The notes under the pieces: generated by a model
Databases searched by the model: none
Told to the model about the DNA's origin: nothing
Seen by the model: only the letters and a program-made list of their open reading frames with translations
Source: Brachypodium distachyon
Taxonomy: Eukaryota; Streptophyta; Magnoliopsida; Poales; Poaceae
NCBI RefSeq assembly: GCF_000005505.3
Contig: NC_016134.3
Coordinates: 37,820,150 to 37,884,149, forward strand
DNA: 64,000 bases
Direction of reading: 5' to 3'
Program-made: the position numbers and the translations under genes
Shown: positions 12,521 to 26,451 of the stretch, piece after piece
How the letters are laid out: each line of letters opens with the position of its first letter
Numbering within the stretch: position 1 is the first letter of the stretch

Positions 12521-13357
12521 CACTAATTATTCAGAGTCACCCTACAAACTGCCTTCTAGTTACCTGGTAACATATTATAACCCTGTAACTGTCATGGACC
12601 CAAAAAAAACGTCGAAACAAACCCAAACGTGATTTTTTTAAGTCTTCGGCATCATGAACCCAATGGTTAACATATTGAAGTTGAATCATTTTCAAAATTT
12701 GAGTTTTGCACTCATTGTTGCATAGGGTGCCGTTTTATTTTTTAGCTGTAGCAAAGCTTCTTAGCGTATGAATGTATCGGAAGATTTCTTGCATGGACTT
12801 AGTATGTAACTCACTCATCTCATTGAAGCTGTGCAGAGAAGCACCGCTGCGTAAGACAACCGGGCGCGTGCTCCACTTGGATTGTCCGTTTAGTCATGAT
12901 ACTAGTAGTTATCTTCTTATTAACTATTATACATTAAGTTATCCGGTGTTTCTAGCCACATGACTTATGGAGTCATTTTATTCAACGCAGGACGATGCAA
13001 GGCAACAGAGTTCCTGCTTTCAAAAGGAGCGCCGGTCGACATAGAGTGTGGTCGTGGGTCACCACTCTATCTTGCTACTACCAAAGATCAGGACTGTACA
13101 TTGAAGACTTTGTTGAAACACAATGCAAATGTATATACTACTGTGTAGTCCACTATTTATTATTTCGCTTTCTTTTCTCAAAGTAAATCGAAGAGATAGT
13201 TTGTTTTCGTGATGACATCATTCCTTCGATAGATGGTCTATGTTAGAATAGTTTTATAGATTTAAATCCTTTGATTCAAAATTAACCGCGAAGCCACCAC
13301 GCACGCTTGCATAACGCCTGCAAAAGACCAGCGTTGTTGATTTTGTGCGTACTTTTA

Positions 13358-13862
13358 GGCCTTGTTTGGTATTGTATTTTTTAGTCACTACTGTTTTGGG
13401 TTTTTGAAAGTTTTGGCCTTGTTTGGTACTAGAATTTTTGTGGTGTTTTCTAAGGTATTATTTACTCTAAATTGGAAAACACTGGAAACTCCAAATGGTT
13501 GTTTGGTAGGAAAGGTATAGAAGGTATTATCACTAGTTTCCCCCCATAAAACACTCCATTTTGTACCAAATTAAAACACTTCTCGTACTTATGTTTTTTT
13601 TATAAAAAAACACTAGTGTTTTGTGTTTCTGCGAGTTTTGAGTGAATAACCAAACCACTCAAATATCAAAACACTAGTGTTTTTTTTAGAAGTGTTTTAA
13701 TTTGTTTAAAAAATGAAGTGTTTTGTGAAGTAAAACTAGGGATAATCCCCTCTAAATCTTTGTACCAAACGATCATTTGGAGTTTCTAGTATTTTCTAAT
13801 TTGAAGTGTATAATACCTTAAAAACAGAAGAAGAAAAAAAAACAGCAGTGCCAAACAAGGCC
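13358..13862. mobile_element. Tourist-like (PIF/Harbinger) foldback MITE
   Basis: The 505-bp element starts GGCCTTGTTTGGTATTGTAT and ends CAGTGCCAAACAAGGCC. It is flanked by TTA on both sides (13355-13357 and 13863-13865), the PIF/Harbinger target duplication. The two arms stay complementary well inward: AAACTCCAAATGGTTGTTTGG against CCAAACGATCATTTGGAGTTT. A second copy of the terminal motif at 13427 suggests a partial internal duplication. It lies about 370 bp upstream of the first fused dehydrogenase start codon. Confidence 0.85.
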
Positions 13863-14233
13863 TTACCGTGTAATCGGTCTCGGTGTTTGAAAAGGAAAAA
13901 GAATGATCAGCTTCAACTAATTTGCGTGCGGCACCGTTGGATCACCCCATTTGCGTCGTCGATAGCGGAGAGCACGCGTCTTGCCCCAAATCCGAATATC
14001 CGATTAATCTCTCTTCCTAAATCCTAAAGAAATCAAACGGAGGACAAGACGACCTTGTCCCCAAGCTGCCAAGCACACCTCGCATCTCGGTAGCTCCGCA
14101 GTGCCGGCCGTGCTGTCCAAACTCCGTACCCACCACTTCACCCCGTCTCAACTCTCATCTGACTCCGCCTCGCCTTCTCCGGTCGCGACTCCTCGCCTGA
14201 AGCTGATCGGTCTCCCCGTCCCCCACCGGCGAG

Positions 14234-17200
14234 ATGGAGCTGAAGCCCGGCATGTCGGCCTTCGTCACCGGCGGCGCCTCCGGCATCGGTGAGCCCCTCC
14301 TCTCCTAGTCTTTCCTCTGCGCGTCTGCGTCCGATTCGCGAATTTTTTTTTTGGCCCGGACGCGCCTTAAGCTGTTCGGCGTGTGTATTGCGATTGCGAC
14401 GGGGTGGGGGATGATTAATTGCGCGTTGGCCTTTGATCTGGTTTTGTGCTTGTTTGGACCTGTTGGTGGGAGCTTGATGTGGGAACTGGGTAGGAGCGGA
14501 TTAATTACGCTGGGTAGTACTTGAACTGGCGGTGATGAACTGATGGGTTCCTTTTTTTTTCTTTTTTTGAACTGATGGGTTCCTGTCTTGAAAGCCCGGA
14601 CAATTGTCTTAGCTTTGTCCTAAGTCAAACTTCTTAATGTATGCATTTGGAGTCGTAGATGTTGGTAGATTTTTCTATAAACTTGGTCAAAGTTTAAGAA
14701 GTTTGAGTTAGGACAAAGGTAGTACTTTTTACATTTAGGAACGGGGGGAGTAGTAAATATGTCTTTCATGGTGTTCTGAACTTGTAATGTGATGTCCATG
14801 GAACTGTAATTGAAGGAGCGTGTTGTCACCTTTTTTATTCTTAACTTTATTACAGTGAAGGATTAAATTTAAATAACTTCCCGTTGTTTGTTCTTCTGTG
14901 CCTTTGTAATTTTTCACAATTAAGAGTTCTATGGAACGGTGGCGGCTGTGGTCCCTTTATAAGATGTGTACGCATCTAAGATCATGCCAGCACTTGTAAA
15001 CTCCTAGCATAGAGTACTGAATACTACAAGCGCAAGTTCATCCTGTTAGTGATCTACAGTAATTGAAATGGTGGCAGCTGTGACCCCTCTGTAAGATGGT
15101 ATGCTTGTAAGATGAAGTCAGCACTCATAAAGTTTGATCCTAGCATAGAGCTCTGAATACTAGAAGCATGAGTTTGTCCCATTTTTTATCTAGTTGATTG
15201 TGGGGAGGCTGAAGGACTACGATTTTAGTACATTGCGTTTACCATATTGACATTTGTTTTAATGTTTTCAAGGGAAGGCGCTTTGCCTCGCTTTTGCACA
15301 AAAGGGTCTATTTGTGACTGTGGTAGATTTCTCTGAAGAGAGTGGAAAGGAAGTTGCTTCACTAGTTCAACAGGAGAACAAGAAGTTCCATGGAGACCTG
15401 GGAGTGTCGTCTGCCATATTCATTAAGTGTGATGTTTCTAATACAGGTAAGAATTTTTATTGGGGAAGCAAGCAAGACAGTTAATTTGCTTGAGTACGTA
15501 ATCCTTGAACTGTTTGTTGATGTCAATTGGAACTTTGGAAGCAAAAGTGCAAATATGAGAACTCAACTAATTGAACGGCATATCTCATAAGACTGGCAAA
15601 TTGTGATAAGACAAATGTGACTCCATTAGCACATTAGATTTCTCAAGCATTGCATTCTCAGTAATATGTAATGCAATCCCATACCATTATAGACATGATT
15701 TATGTTCGCCGTTACATCTAATCTTTTGACTTCTAACTTGTAAGTACTAGCTGAAAAATACTGTGTAATGAAGCTACAGTGATTGTCCCTGCTATATATT
15801 TCAGAAATGTAACTAGTATCTAGCTCTACCACCTAATGCATCAATACAGTGTTTCTTGCCTTTGCTTATAGAACCATCAATTTTTTGAACCTAGCTTTAT
15901 TCATTCGTTTTTATGTGTGTCAGAACATCAAAATAAATTCTCTTTGTTCTGGAACCCAGGTCATTTTCTTGTTGTAGTTGTAATCTTGTGATTTACTTTT
16001 TCACCATATGCAGATTACTTGCAGTACAGTTTCAAGTGTTAAATAAAAGCACGATTTTGCTTGCGCTTCAGGTTTGCTGTGATCCTGAAGTTACACTGTT
16101 TTGATATGCAGATGATCTTGCTGCTGCTTTTGGGAAACATGTAGATACATATGGTGGACTGGATATCTGCATTAATTGTGCTGGAATCGCGAACAATACA
16201 TTAGTTTATGATGATAGATCTGATGGACTTAGGACATGGAGGCATGCCATAAATGTGAACCTTGTTGCTGTTATTGATGGTACTCGCATAGCAGTAAGTC
16301 TATCATTTCTATTGGAATAAAATTGTCATGTTATTTGTTCAGTCACTCAAACTGTTAACTTGTACTCCCTCGGATCCAGAATGTAAGTCTTTGGACAGTG
16401 GCACGGTCTTCAAGATGGTACTTTGACCATCTATTTTTGTACAAACATGTTGTCTCATAAAAATTATTGTACATTATAAAAGTCTATTTCATGATAAATT
16501 TGTTACTCCTTCCATTTTAAGATATAAATTATAAGGCACATAAAATTTCTCCTTAAAGTTTAACCAAGTTTAAATAAAAAATATCAACACCTAAAAACAA
16601 ATAAATATCAGTAGATACACTGTAAAATATTTATATGCATATCATAGTGCATTGATTTGGCATCCTAGATGTTGATATTTTTCCCTATAAACTTGTCGAG
16701 ACTTTAAAAAGTATGACTTAGGACAAAATTTATATTGCTTATATTTTGGAATGTAGGGAGTACTATCAATCTGGTGTTTTGGATGTTAGTAATTATTTCT
16801 ATAAAATTTGACCGATGTAAATTCTGAAAGGTCTTGCATTTTTTATTGGATGTAGTCGTAATACTGAATGCTGTGTATTCTCTTTAATGCTTAGGCATAT
16901 AAATATAATTTAAAATTGCACAGTCTTTCCTTATCTGTTGATCCAGTTGTTTAAGTGAAAAGAAGGTTTTATGTTCTTTGTTTTCATTAACCATTATTGG
17001 AGGAAGTTCAGAGGTATTGATTTTGTCTTAATGTGGATTGTCCTTATGGTTTCCTTGGGATCAAGAAGATGATGATATATTGTATCGATGGCAGTTATTG
17101 GAGTTTGAATTCTTCATTTGTGCAACAATTCAAAAGATGATATCAATTGCCAAATATGTTACTTATGTCTATTTCATCCAAATGCCATATGCACAAAACT

Positions 17201-20200
17201 TATAGCTGGATATCTTCACCAGAGTCAAATCATGCGATCCCTGAAGAAGCCTGGTGTCATAATCAATATTGGTTCAGCAGCGGGCCTTTATCCTATGTAC
17301 GCCGATCCAATATATTCTGGGACAAAAGGTTCATACACTATCCAGTATATTCTTCTACCTTTTCTTCTCAGGCAGCTCATTACAGTGCCGTTGCAAGGCC
17401 AATTTGGATTCTAATTCTGAATGTTGATTTTGTGGAAAATAGCAATCTTGCTTTTTCTACATGGTCCAAGATATGTGCAATCACAACTTGCACACATGTT
17501 AGCATTTTGATCATATAGAATGTTAATAGTGCCACGCTGTAGCCACTAGCCAGCCAGACTTTCCGATATTAACTTTATATTCCTTCTTTATATTGTATGA
17601 TATGTTTGAAGCTTGTGTGCACTGTGTGATCTCAAATTTCATTTTTTGGCAGGTGGTGTTGTTATGTTTACACGATCACTTGCTCCATTGAAACGCCATG
17701 GTGTTCGTGTGAATGTGCTGTGCCCTGAGGTATTAATGAAGGACCGATTAATGAATTGCATGACAGGAGGCACATAATATAACATGATTATTTGTTTGTT
17801 TTTTTACTGCATATTGAGTTTGCATTCACTGAAGTAGTTTAGCTAGCGCTGTGTGTATACTTTTGTCCTAATCTCGTGAGAATCTGCTGATAGGTTTTAT
17901 AGTCTGTCAAGATATTAACTTGACAATGGTACGGTAGGACAGGATGTTTACTTCATTGACCTCATTAACAAGGCAGTGTGACTATTTTCTCAGGTACCAG
18001 GGACATACTGTATAACTTTTAGGGCCACTATGCATACATGAAATCTTAGATAATTCTATCTTTTTGCTCGAGGTAAATCCATATTGACATGTAGTTGAGC
18101 TAAACTGCAAAATCAACTAACTGGGCCAAATGCCCCAATTTATCAATAATTTCATCTTAGAAAAAAACTGAGAATATGGACAATTTGATGCAATTTACAT
18201 GGATTAGCATATAATTTAGAATCTAAGAAGTAACTATTGCAGACAGATTAGGATATCATTTTGTCTCATTATTAACAGCTGGAAGGGACCAAGGTAATGA
18301 TTATCTTTCATGTGTTATTTCTGGACTGATTTATGCAGTTTGTTCAAACTAATATGGCTGAGCAAATAAATCGCAAAATAGTAGATGCAACTGGCGGATT
18401 CATGAAGATGGAGGAAATTATTAATGGTACGTCATCTCTCATCTGTTTAAGCTGTAACTAAGCATGTCTTCGGATTTGAGCTTTTGAAACCACAATTTAT
18501 GTTTCACGATTACTGCATGGTACTTTTGGGCCTGTGATGAATTGTTTGAATGTTATTTGAGATGTGTTGGTTTAAATGATGAGAATTAGCATGGGCATAG
18601 ATCTTTTATAAAACTTTTATGAGTTTATTAATTAAATCGTATAAGATACATAGCTCACTTGGGTCTTCAAGCTTGATTACTTTAGTTTAGGTCCTCCAAT
18701 TTGTATAAGTGAGTAATGGCAGGGAAAACTTTGCATTGTTAGCAGAGATGGTTGACATGCAAGTATGAAATCACCAGAACCTGGTTTTCTTGGGAATATC
18801 ACGCGCTGAAAGGCCTGTTAGTTTGTCAAACCAATGAGTCCTAAACATTTATTTTATCTATATTCTGTTTAGATATCAATTGATGACAGCTTGACCAACT
18901 GAATGTGGGAATGGATCAATGGGATGTCAGTTGACGAGATTCAAAAAATATGGGGTGGGTTGCCAATTTGCAAATATCAAAAGGCTAAAGGTCTAAAGTC
19001 TAAACTGTAAATTCTTGTACGTGTGGTTTCCACCCGCCATGACTTCCTTATACCTGTTTAACGACCTAGAATTTAGGTATCTACTGTGATAGGGACATAT
19101 CATCCCTTGCATATGTTGTTCTCTCATTTTCTTTTAATGTTATCTGAAAAGAACCCCTTTCATTTTTGTTAGGTGCATTTGAACTTATAAAAGATGAGAG
19201 CAAGGCTGGTGCTTGCCTTTGGATAACTAAACGAAGAGGTATGGAATACTGGCCAACATCGGAGGAACAAAGAAAATATCTGTTGAATTATACGAAGTCA
19301 AAAAGAACAATAACAAAGAATGCATTTCCTGGCATCCAAATACCTGAGTTCTTTGAGAAGATGTAAGTAGTCCTCAGCCCTGCTATGATATATTAATCCA
19401 TTTCTAAGCACTTGTGGAATATGCTCAAGTAAACAACAACCTCCTAATCCCAGTATTTTATTAAGTTGTTCTTGTATGTATCCTTCCTAAAATTGTGAAT
19501 GTCACTGATTCAATCCGTTAAACAGAAAGGGAAAAACTTTTAGATACGTGATTTTCATAGCACTGCAGTATTTTCCAACAAAAAAAAGTGTTTTCATGGT
19601 AGATCTCAAAAAGAAAGAAGTGTTGTATACCCCAGCTAACATATTTACCATGCCACCGTACTGGCATACTCTCTAGAGAAGTCCTTTCGAGTTTGAGAAC
19701 ACTGGTCTCAGAATTATTTTACTATTTTCATCCATGGATCGTGGGTTGAAGGCAAATCTCTGATATTCTGATATGTGTTCTAGTGTTCTTTTCTAACTTC
19801 TAAGTTTGTTAATTCTCAGCGCTTGCTTTTGCTAGTAGAACGTGACCAAATGGCTGAGCATTGACTGTAACGTTAGTTACATTTGTCATATGCACTTGAA
19901 AGCTGACATACGTAGAAAACACCCTTAATTTTTGTTTTGTAACGATCTCTCTGATTATGCAGTAATTAGATATTGTATTATGTACTCTTTTACGTCTAAA
20001 ATTGGATAACTGCAAAATGATCTTCATTACGCTGTCTGAATTTCCATTGAATGCTGTTTCTTAAAGGTGATATGAATGCCAGTTTCTGAAATCTATGCTG
20101 TATATGACCTGTGATGTCTCAATATAATATGTCCTTAGAGGTAGCCCAGCAAAAGTATCCAAAACTGATTTAGCACTACGTAAGATCAGATGTCAACACG

Positions 20201-23200
20201 GTATTGCTTGTCAGTCATGTTTCGCATGCTAGAAAATTCCTGTAATGGCAAGACCCTTTCAATTACTATGTTTCACACACTGGAAATTCAATATTCGCTT
20301 TGATTTATTAATGACTGTCTCAATGATTTTGTAGAGTTGTTCACACGCTCAGCCATAATTTCCGCAATGCTACAAGACTTGATCGTGTGCGATTGAGATT
20401 GCCCATTGAACCACAAAATGTGCTAGTTAAAATAATATATGCTGGCGTAAATGCTAGTGATGTAAGTCCTTGGATTTGTATTCCAATTCCTTCTCTTCCT
20501 GGATGATTAACTTTTGGAAGTTTTTAATGGTGTCTTGCAGGTAAACTACAGCTCTGGGCGTTATTTCAGTGGTAGTGCTAAAGAAACTGCTGCACGCCTT
20601 CCATTTGATGCTGGTTTTGAGGTGATTGATGTTCTCACATGTTATGTTAATTTTATGCTCAATGTTTGATAATGTTTTTAAGATCTTTACTTACACCATT
20701 GTTCTAAGTTTCTGACAGCACAGCATATGCATCCATCTTTTGACTCCAGAATTCATGCGATAGGGATATGAGATAAAAAAAGCTACTGAGTTACTATAAA
20801 TGATTTTTGGATCCATCTATATGCTTAATACACTTATGGCTGCCATTATTCGTAGCAAACCAACTGCAGATTTGCAGTTCATCCAAACGAAATCTTTTAA
20901 CCAATAGCGGGCAAATAATGTTATTTTTTTGCATATTTATTAAGAATTCCTGATCATAACAATGCCACTGATAGTTCAGTGTGAACTAATTGTAGTATGA
21001 ACTCGCTCACAGCAGTGGGCGGGGTTTACGAGTCAAAGAATCGAGTTGAGTTTCTGGGTTACTAGCTCATAGACTAGTCACGACTAGTACTCAACTAGTT
21101 GATGATTTGTTTGTTGACATGCTACAAATATCACACTAGTCTACTACACTACAAATTTGGAGGGAGGGAAACAAAAGTGGCTCATGCTGGATCAGAAGCA
21201 CATCATCTTACTATCAGATTGTCAGAGGCAAATGTAAGCAACTATTTTCTGAATCAGAACTCAGAAGTAAATCATCACTTCACGAGCAGATGCCACACAC
21301 AATTAGGGCTTTGTTTGCTGTTTATGAACTGTGCTGTGCGTAATTTATTTACAATTATTTGCAAAAAAAATAACCACAGAAGTAGGAATTTTTTGGTTAA
21401 ACAAATGGCAAAATAGGTAAAAACTGGTTAGACAAATGAGCTCACTAAAATCCACCTTAATGCCAAACAGAGCCGAACACAAGTACAAGGACATGCTCCA
21501 CATACTTGATACAGAAAATAAAAATCTATGGGACGGGGTCTCACATCCCACCTGTGAGGCCCTTTCCCAAATAACTCCACCTGGTCCTTTAAAAATTGTT
21601 CTGCACTAATTCATACTGAAACCATAGTCAGATCTGATTCTTGAGTGAAACTCTCATTAAATCGGAGTGAGTGAAACCAACTGAAATATAAAACGGTAAT
21701 AAAATCGGAGTGAGATTTGAAACAGGAGTTAAACCTAAGTGAACCTCGATTAAATATCAAACTGTTGTGAAACAGGAGTTAAACTGAAGTGAAGTGGGAA
21801 CTAAATCCCAGCGAAATAGAGATTGCTGTGCTGGCAGTTGTATTAGATGGCACCGTCATGGAGGGGGATTTTGCTATGCATTGAGATTTGAGAGGAGTGG
21901 TCAGATGGTCGTTTAGTCCAAACAGTCGAGTTGAGATGTCTATTCGAGATGTCCAGCTGAGACCCAGTTACCAACTCATAAATTAATCTTAATCGTGTGA
22001 CTTCATCATCGCAGGCCCACCAGTTTTGTTTTGAGAAATTACTGATTGGTTTCTTTCTTTTCTTAATTGGTTTTCCATACCGATCAGTTCATATAGATCT
22101 AATCTGATTGGTTTCTAACAAGTCTGGACCCTACGTTAACTTTTGACAAATCTGGACACATAATACAAAAAACAAGAAATCATGCTCATAACTCTTTGTG
22201 TTGTGATCGACTGAATCACGATTAAACTACAGCTGGTACTTTAAGAAAAATATAGAACAGCAACATGCTACATATTTCATCAATTTTTTTGCACTTCTTA
22301 TATTTATATGATGTTGCTACACTGCCTTATGATGCTTAAATAAGTTGCTGCCATAAATTAGGAAATTCTCATGAGATCTTAATATATGCAGGCTGTGGGA
22401 ATTGTCGCTTCTGTTGGAGATGCAGTCAGCCATATCAAAGTCGGTAGTCCTGTGGCTCTTATGACTTTTGGGAGCTATGCTGAATTTACGCTGGTACTGC
22501 AGTCTATGCCCACGTCATTTTGTTAATAAAAAATTACCAACCAATCCTTGTCCTTCGTTGAGTGAAATGATCTCCAGCCTTTTGAATTTTTTACTTTTGA
22601 ATATTATTACCTCTGTCAGTTTCAATTTTTTTGTCTTTACATCTTCCCGATGAAAGGTTCCAGCCAAACATCTTCTTCCTGTGCCAAGACCAGACCCTGA
22701 GGTCGTTGCTATGCTAACATCAGGATTGACTGCATCAATTTCTCTTGAAAAGGTTATCTTGATACACAGTTCATTTTCTTTTTGTTGTATGCCATGTGGC
22801 TATGACCTCATATTTAGTGAACCAAAATTTAAGTTCAGTTTTATAATATATCTTACTTACGGATCTGATCTAAGTTCATCTCTGCTGCCTTAGGCAGGTC
22901 AAATGACATCTGGACAAGTTGTTTTAGTTACAGCAGCTGCTGGTGGAACAGGGCAATTTGCTGTTCAGGTTAGCTGATGCTACTTTGATCCTAGTAATAT
23001 GACTTTTTTATATAATGCTCAATTTTTCATCTGTTTCAACAGTTTATTTAGGAGGTATTTAATTATTGAAATTACCGTTTGAAACTTGCACAAGACTATT
23101 TCATAATTAACTAGCATTTGGGGACATGTTTTGGTCATCCATCCATATGATATTTCCTGGACATGGGAAGGTTCTCTCTTTTGTTTGTATGTTATTCAGT

Positions 23201-26200
23201 TTTATTAAGCGCTGTTATAGAATTTAGTACTGGACCATATTTCTATAGTTCTAAGTGTTTTTTCTGTCACTTCACTAGCTCGCAAAACTAGCTGGCAACA
23301 AGGTTGTTGCCACATGTGGTGGCGAAAGTAAAGCTGCACTTCTGGCTTCCTTAGGAGTTGATCGAGTTATTAACTACCAGCATGAAAAGATCAAAGATGT
23401 AAGCTTTCTTCTGGCCCTACTTTTCATACTTTCAAATGCGATTTTGTTATAATGTGTTGCTTGTGTGCTCATGTATATTTTTGTAGCATATCATTTCATA
23501 TTTGTAATCTTACATAAATGTTCTGGATATATTGTCTAGCTCATATACCCACTATTTTTGTGTGTTTGTATATGATCTCTTCTTACCAGGATAGAATCTT
23601 CCAAGCAATGTACTTCTTACACTGTTATAGCTTTTCACGTGCCGTAGATGATGCACAATGTTTGCTTCTCAATATGTTCAGTAATTATCTATTTTGAATG
23701 TTTGTTTCCAGGTTCTGAAAAAAGAGTTTCCAAGAGGTGTAGATATCATATATGAATCTGTAGGTGGAGAAATGTTTGATTTGTGCTTAAATGCACTCGC
23801 AGTCCATGGACGTCTCGTTGTAATTGGTATGATCTCTCAGGTAATGTTGGCAGCTTCTGGAAATTATGTTTGTTTGAATTATTAGCTGGGAATATGAAAA
23901 TATTGGTGAAAAGCTTACCTGCATAGGTAATAGTCACAGTAACTGTGGTTGCTTTATGATTGATATATTCATTTAGTGGAGTGAAGAATCATTCTCCTGA
24001 CAATATTATGAAGCTTCCTTGCTAACTGTTTATATACATCGGGCGATCATGCATCTACATTTAAAATTGGAGACATGGAGCGCGCCTAGGAAAGTTCTTT
24101 GATCTATTGTGAACTATCTTAATTAGTGTCGGTTGTTCCTGTTTTCCCTTATAGCTGATTTTATCAAGTATCATATAGCCTATGATTGAACTGATACCAA
24201 CTGGTAGTGAACAACTTTGATATTTTTTCAGTATCAAGGAGAGGAGGGATGGAAGCCTAAGAATTACACTGGACTGTGTGAGAAGATTCTTGCTAAAAGT
24301 CAAACTGTGGTATGTGTGCACAGAACACCTTAACTTCTTGGTTGGCATTTACTGCCTTTGGCTTTGTCCATTCAATAAACCAAGCAGGAAACTGCTAAGA
24401 AAGTTGATCCAAAACTTGTATTCTCATAGACCCAGATCATCAAGTAAATTCTAGCTTTTGGATCTGGTTACAAAGAAATAATGGACAGCTGTGTTTAAAC
24501 TTTGTTGTATGGTCTATGAATACCTCATGAGTTCCCTCGGCAAGAATTAAAGAACAAAGTTCCCTCAGTAATGTGTGGGGGCATCCAGCCAGTTCTTACG
24601 TAGTATTATAAATTTGTTGATGTTCATTTAGCCCATCAGAAATATCAGAGCAAGCATGGTACTGAGTTCATTTTTTGGTTACTATGTTCGGAAAAATCGG
24701 GTTACAAAGCAATAGACGAGCACCAAGATTTAGCTATTTGTGGAATTTCTTTATGTAGGTTTAGGTTTAGAAATACCACTTCTTAATACAGTAACAGATA
24801 TGAAACTTTCCAGAAGCTACAACTACAACTACTTCTACTTGCTCAAAACTTATATGCACACTTCATAAACTGTACAAGATAGCTGTTAAGATGTATGGAT
24901 AGATTTGGATGAATAGAACCCTGTCCTAGTGTATTCTTTAGAACTATGGGCTCCATACCTGTCTCAAAACATTACAAACTGTTTCCTTTCTGATTTCAGG
25001 CTGGATTTTTCCTGGTTCAGCATGCTCATATGTGGCAAGATCATCTTGACAAACTATTTGAGTTGTATGCCTCTGGAAAGCTAAAGGTATGCTTCACAGT
25101 ATATCTTTGCTACTTTGTGTGATGACAGTTAAAAACTTGTGGGTTTTTGGATCTTTTGATACATACTCTAATTTACCTTGCCAGTTGTTGGTCATTATTA
25201 AACTATGTACTTTTCACAAGTCAAACAATTGCCAAAATATGAGCAAGCAATGATGTGGCTTGCCAATGCTGTTCCCTCATGTCATGAAGGAGGGGTACTG
25301 CCATGCTGGGGTTGATTATCTTTTCAAGTATTTCATCACCAATTTTGCAACCTTTGCTTTCGCCTTGGCAAGAATATTGCCTATTTAATTTTGGCAACAG
25401 GCCAAAGGATCACCAAATCCAAATTGCTTGGGTATTACTGTTTTTTTTTCTTTCTTTTCAAAAAGGAAGGCAAAACCTCTTGGGCTCTCGGCCTCTGCAT
25501 CCTCGGATGGGCACAGATATATTTTATTAAAAAGATGCCAGACATCAAGGCCGAACACATCGGCTTACAAATAAAAATAAAAATTTGGAGGCATATTTTT
25601 TAGTCTGGTCTCATGATAGCCATCTTCTTAATGTTATCCTCACACGAAAAAAAAAGTTGCTCCATAATATTATTTTAAACGAGGAAAACACAACACACGT
25701 CAGTTCACCTGAGTACTATCACCAGCCTACTTAGTTCTCTAATGAAGGGTTTATTGTGGGCTGAGCTATTTTTCCTTGTTATGTCCCAGTTTCCTATTTA
25801 GTTTCCCGTTAGATTACCTCAGTATGGTAATTGCCATTCTGTCACCTCTCCCTGCACCGAGCAATTGCTCCTTACCGCATAGAATCATACTACACAGGTA
25901 TGTGGTTGTTTCTCCTTCTGACGTAGTTTTACATATCAAATCATATACAACAGGTTTCTCTTGACCCTAAGAAATTCTTGGGTGTTGCTTCCGCGGTGGA
26001 TGCTGTAGAGTATCTTCATTCTGGCAAGAGTGTTGGCAAGGTACTGTTGTCTCTATAACAACAAACGAGCCTACTCTCGTCTACTCTTTCTTTCCTTTTC
26101 TTTTTTGACGAAATGCAACAGCGCTGCTTCCATTAAAGTTAAGAGGTTGATTTCAAATTACAACCTTATTGCTTACAACATGAGAATTTAGAAGCTCTCG

Positions 26201-26301
26201 GTCTTTGCTACTCTAATGCAGCTTACCATTTTTCATCTGGAACTTTTCAGGTCGTTGTCTGCATTGATCCATCATACAGCCAGACCCTTGCTAAGCTGTA
26301 G
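14234..26301 (+). CDS. Fused short-chain dehydrogenase / medium-chain reductase, copy A
   Basis: Exons are 14234-14288, 15273-15446, 16112-16293, 17223-17328, 17653-17729, 18339-18426, 19173-19362, 20335-20461, 20541-20621, 22392-22493, 22657-22752, 22894-22968, 23279-23398, 23712-23840, 24232-24309, 25000-25086, 25954-26040 and 26251-26301. They give 1905 nt and 634 residues without a break. Residues 1 to about 260 form a short-chain dehydrogenase: TGGASGIG at 12-19, CINCAG, and catalytic S155, Y168 and K172 (YSGTK). Residues 291-634 form a zinc-independent quinone-oxidoreductase-like reductase with the NADP-binding loop AAGGTG near 441-446. The first half resembles 15-hydroxyprostaglandin-dehydrogenase-like enzymes and the second PTGR3/ZADH2-like reductases. 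The protein ends AKL, a peroxisomal PTS1 tripeptide. The substrate is unknown; an oxylipin or another keto/enone lipid is an inference. The long intron 20622-22391 holds no second gene. Confidence 0.93.
14600..14752. repeat. Degenerate Stowaway-like MITE in intron 1 of copy A
   Basis: TTTGTCCTAAGTCAAACTTC near 14615 and GAAGTTTGAGTTAGGACAAA near 14698 form a foldback. A closing GGAACGGGGGGAGTAGTA near 14739-14756 has the Stowaway end form. The left terminus is missing. Confidence 0.55.
16364..16860. repeat. Nested MITEs in an intron of copy A
   Basis: An outer element opens TACTCCCTCGGATCCAGAAT near 16363. It is interrupted by an inner element that starts CTCCTTCCATTTTAAGATAT at about 16506, ends ATGTAGGGAG near 16759, and has TA at both flanks. 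Outer sequence resumes with TATCAATCTGG. The inner arms pair (AGATATAAATTATAAGGCAC with GACAAAATTTATATTGCTTA in part). The outer right end is decayed. Confidence 0.6.
25448..25612 (-). mobile_element. Retroposon 3' end in an intron of copy A
   Basis: Read on the minus strand, GAGGCCGAGAGCCCAAGAGG leads into an A-rich tail; the plus strand shows the T-run at 25440-25460. The same 3'-end design (GCAGAGGCCGGGG then A-rich) is seen in the LINE at 61899-62415. A LINE 3' fragment is likely. No target duplication was found. Confidence 0.45.
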
Positions 26302-26451
26302 TCTGTTGTGTGCAGACATGAGATGCGTCATGTTTCATCATCGCGAAGTATGACGCAGCAAATGCGTACATTAGAGGAGCACAGTGCGTGCACATAGAGC
26401 GTAGTTGCGTGAAGTCAAGTGTGCAGCTCGGTTGTCTGATTAGTTTGTATT

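Larger units (their letters stand above)
7872..13148 (+). pseudogene. Decayed ankyrin-repeat protein gene
   Basis: Scattered exon-like pieces together resemble a grass ankyrin-repeat protein. A first exon at 7872-7890 (MPSERS) splices in phase to 7996-8049 (EGALIMAAFRGNVGRLKG). A piece near 8890-9000 includes LVEELRADVNASG. Another near 9108-9240 includes GVTPFMNSAQSGHVSNVKYV and HHAVVAG, with an in-frame TGA near 9208. A last piece near 12991-13148 includes ATEFLLSKGAPVDIE and TLLKHNANVY. The ankyrin pattern (TPFMNSAQSGH, TTLHHAV, LLSKGAPVD) is clear, but the helices are incomplete and several repeats are missing. About 3.7 kb of repeats separates the last two pieces. The gene is very probably dead. 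Family members act as protein-interaction scaffolds; no specific role can be given. Confidence 0.7.
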
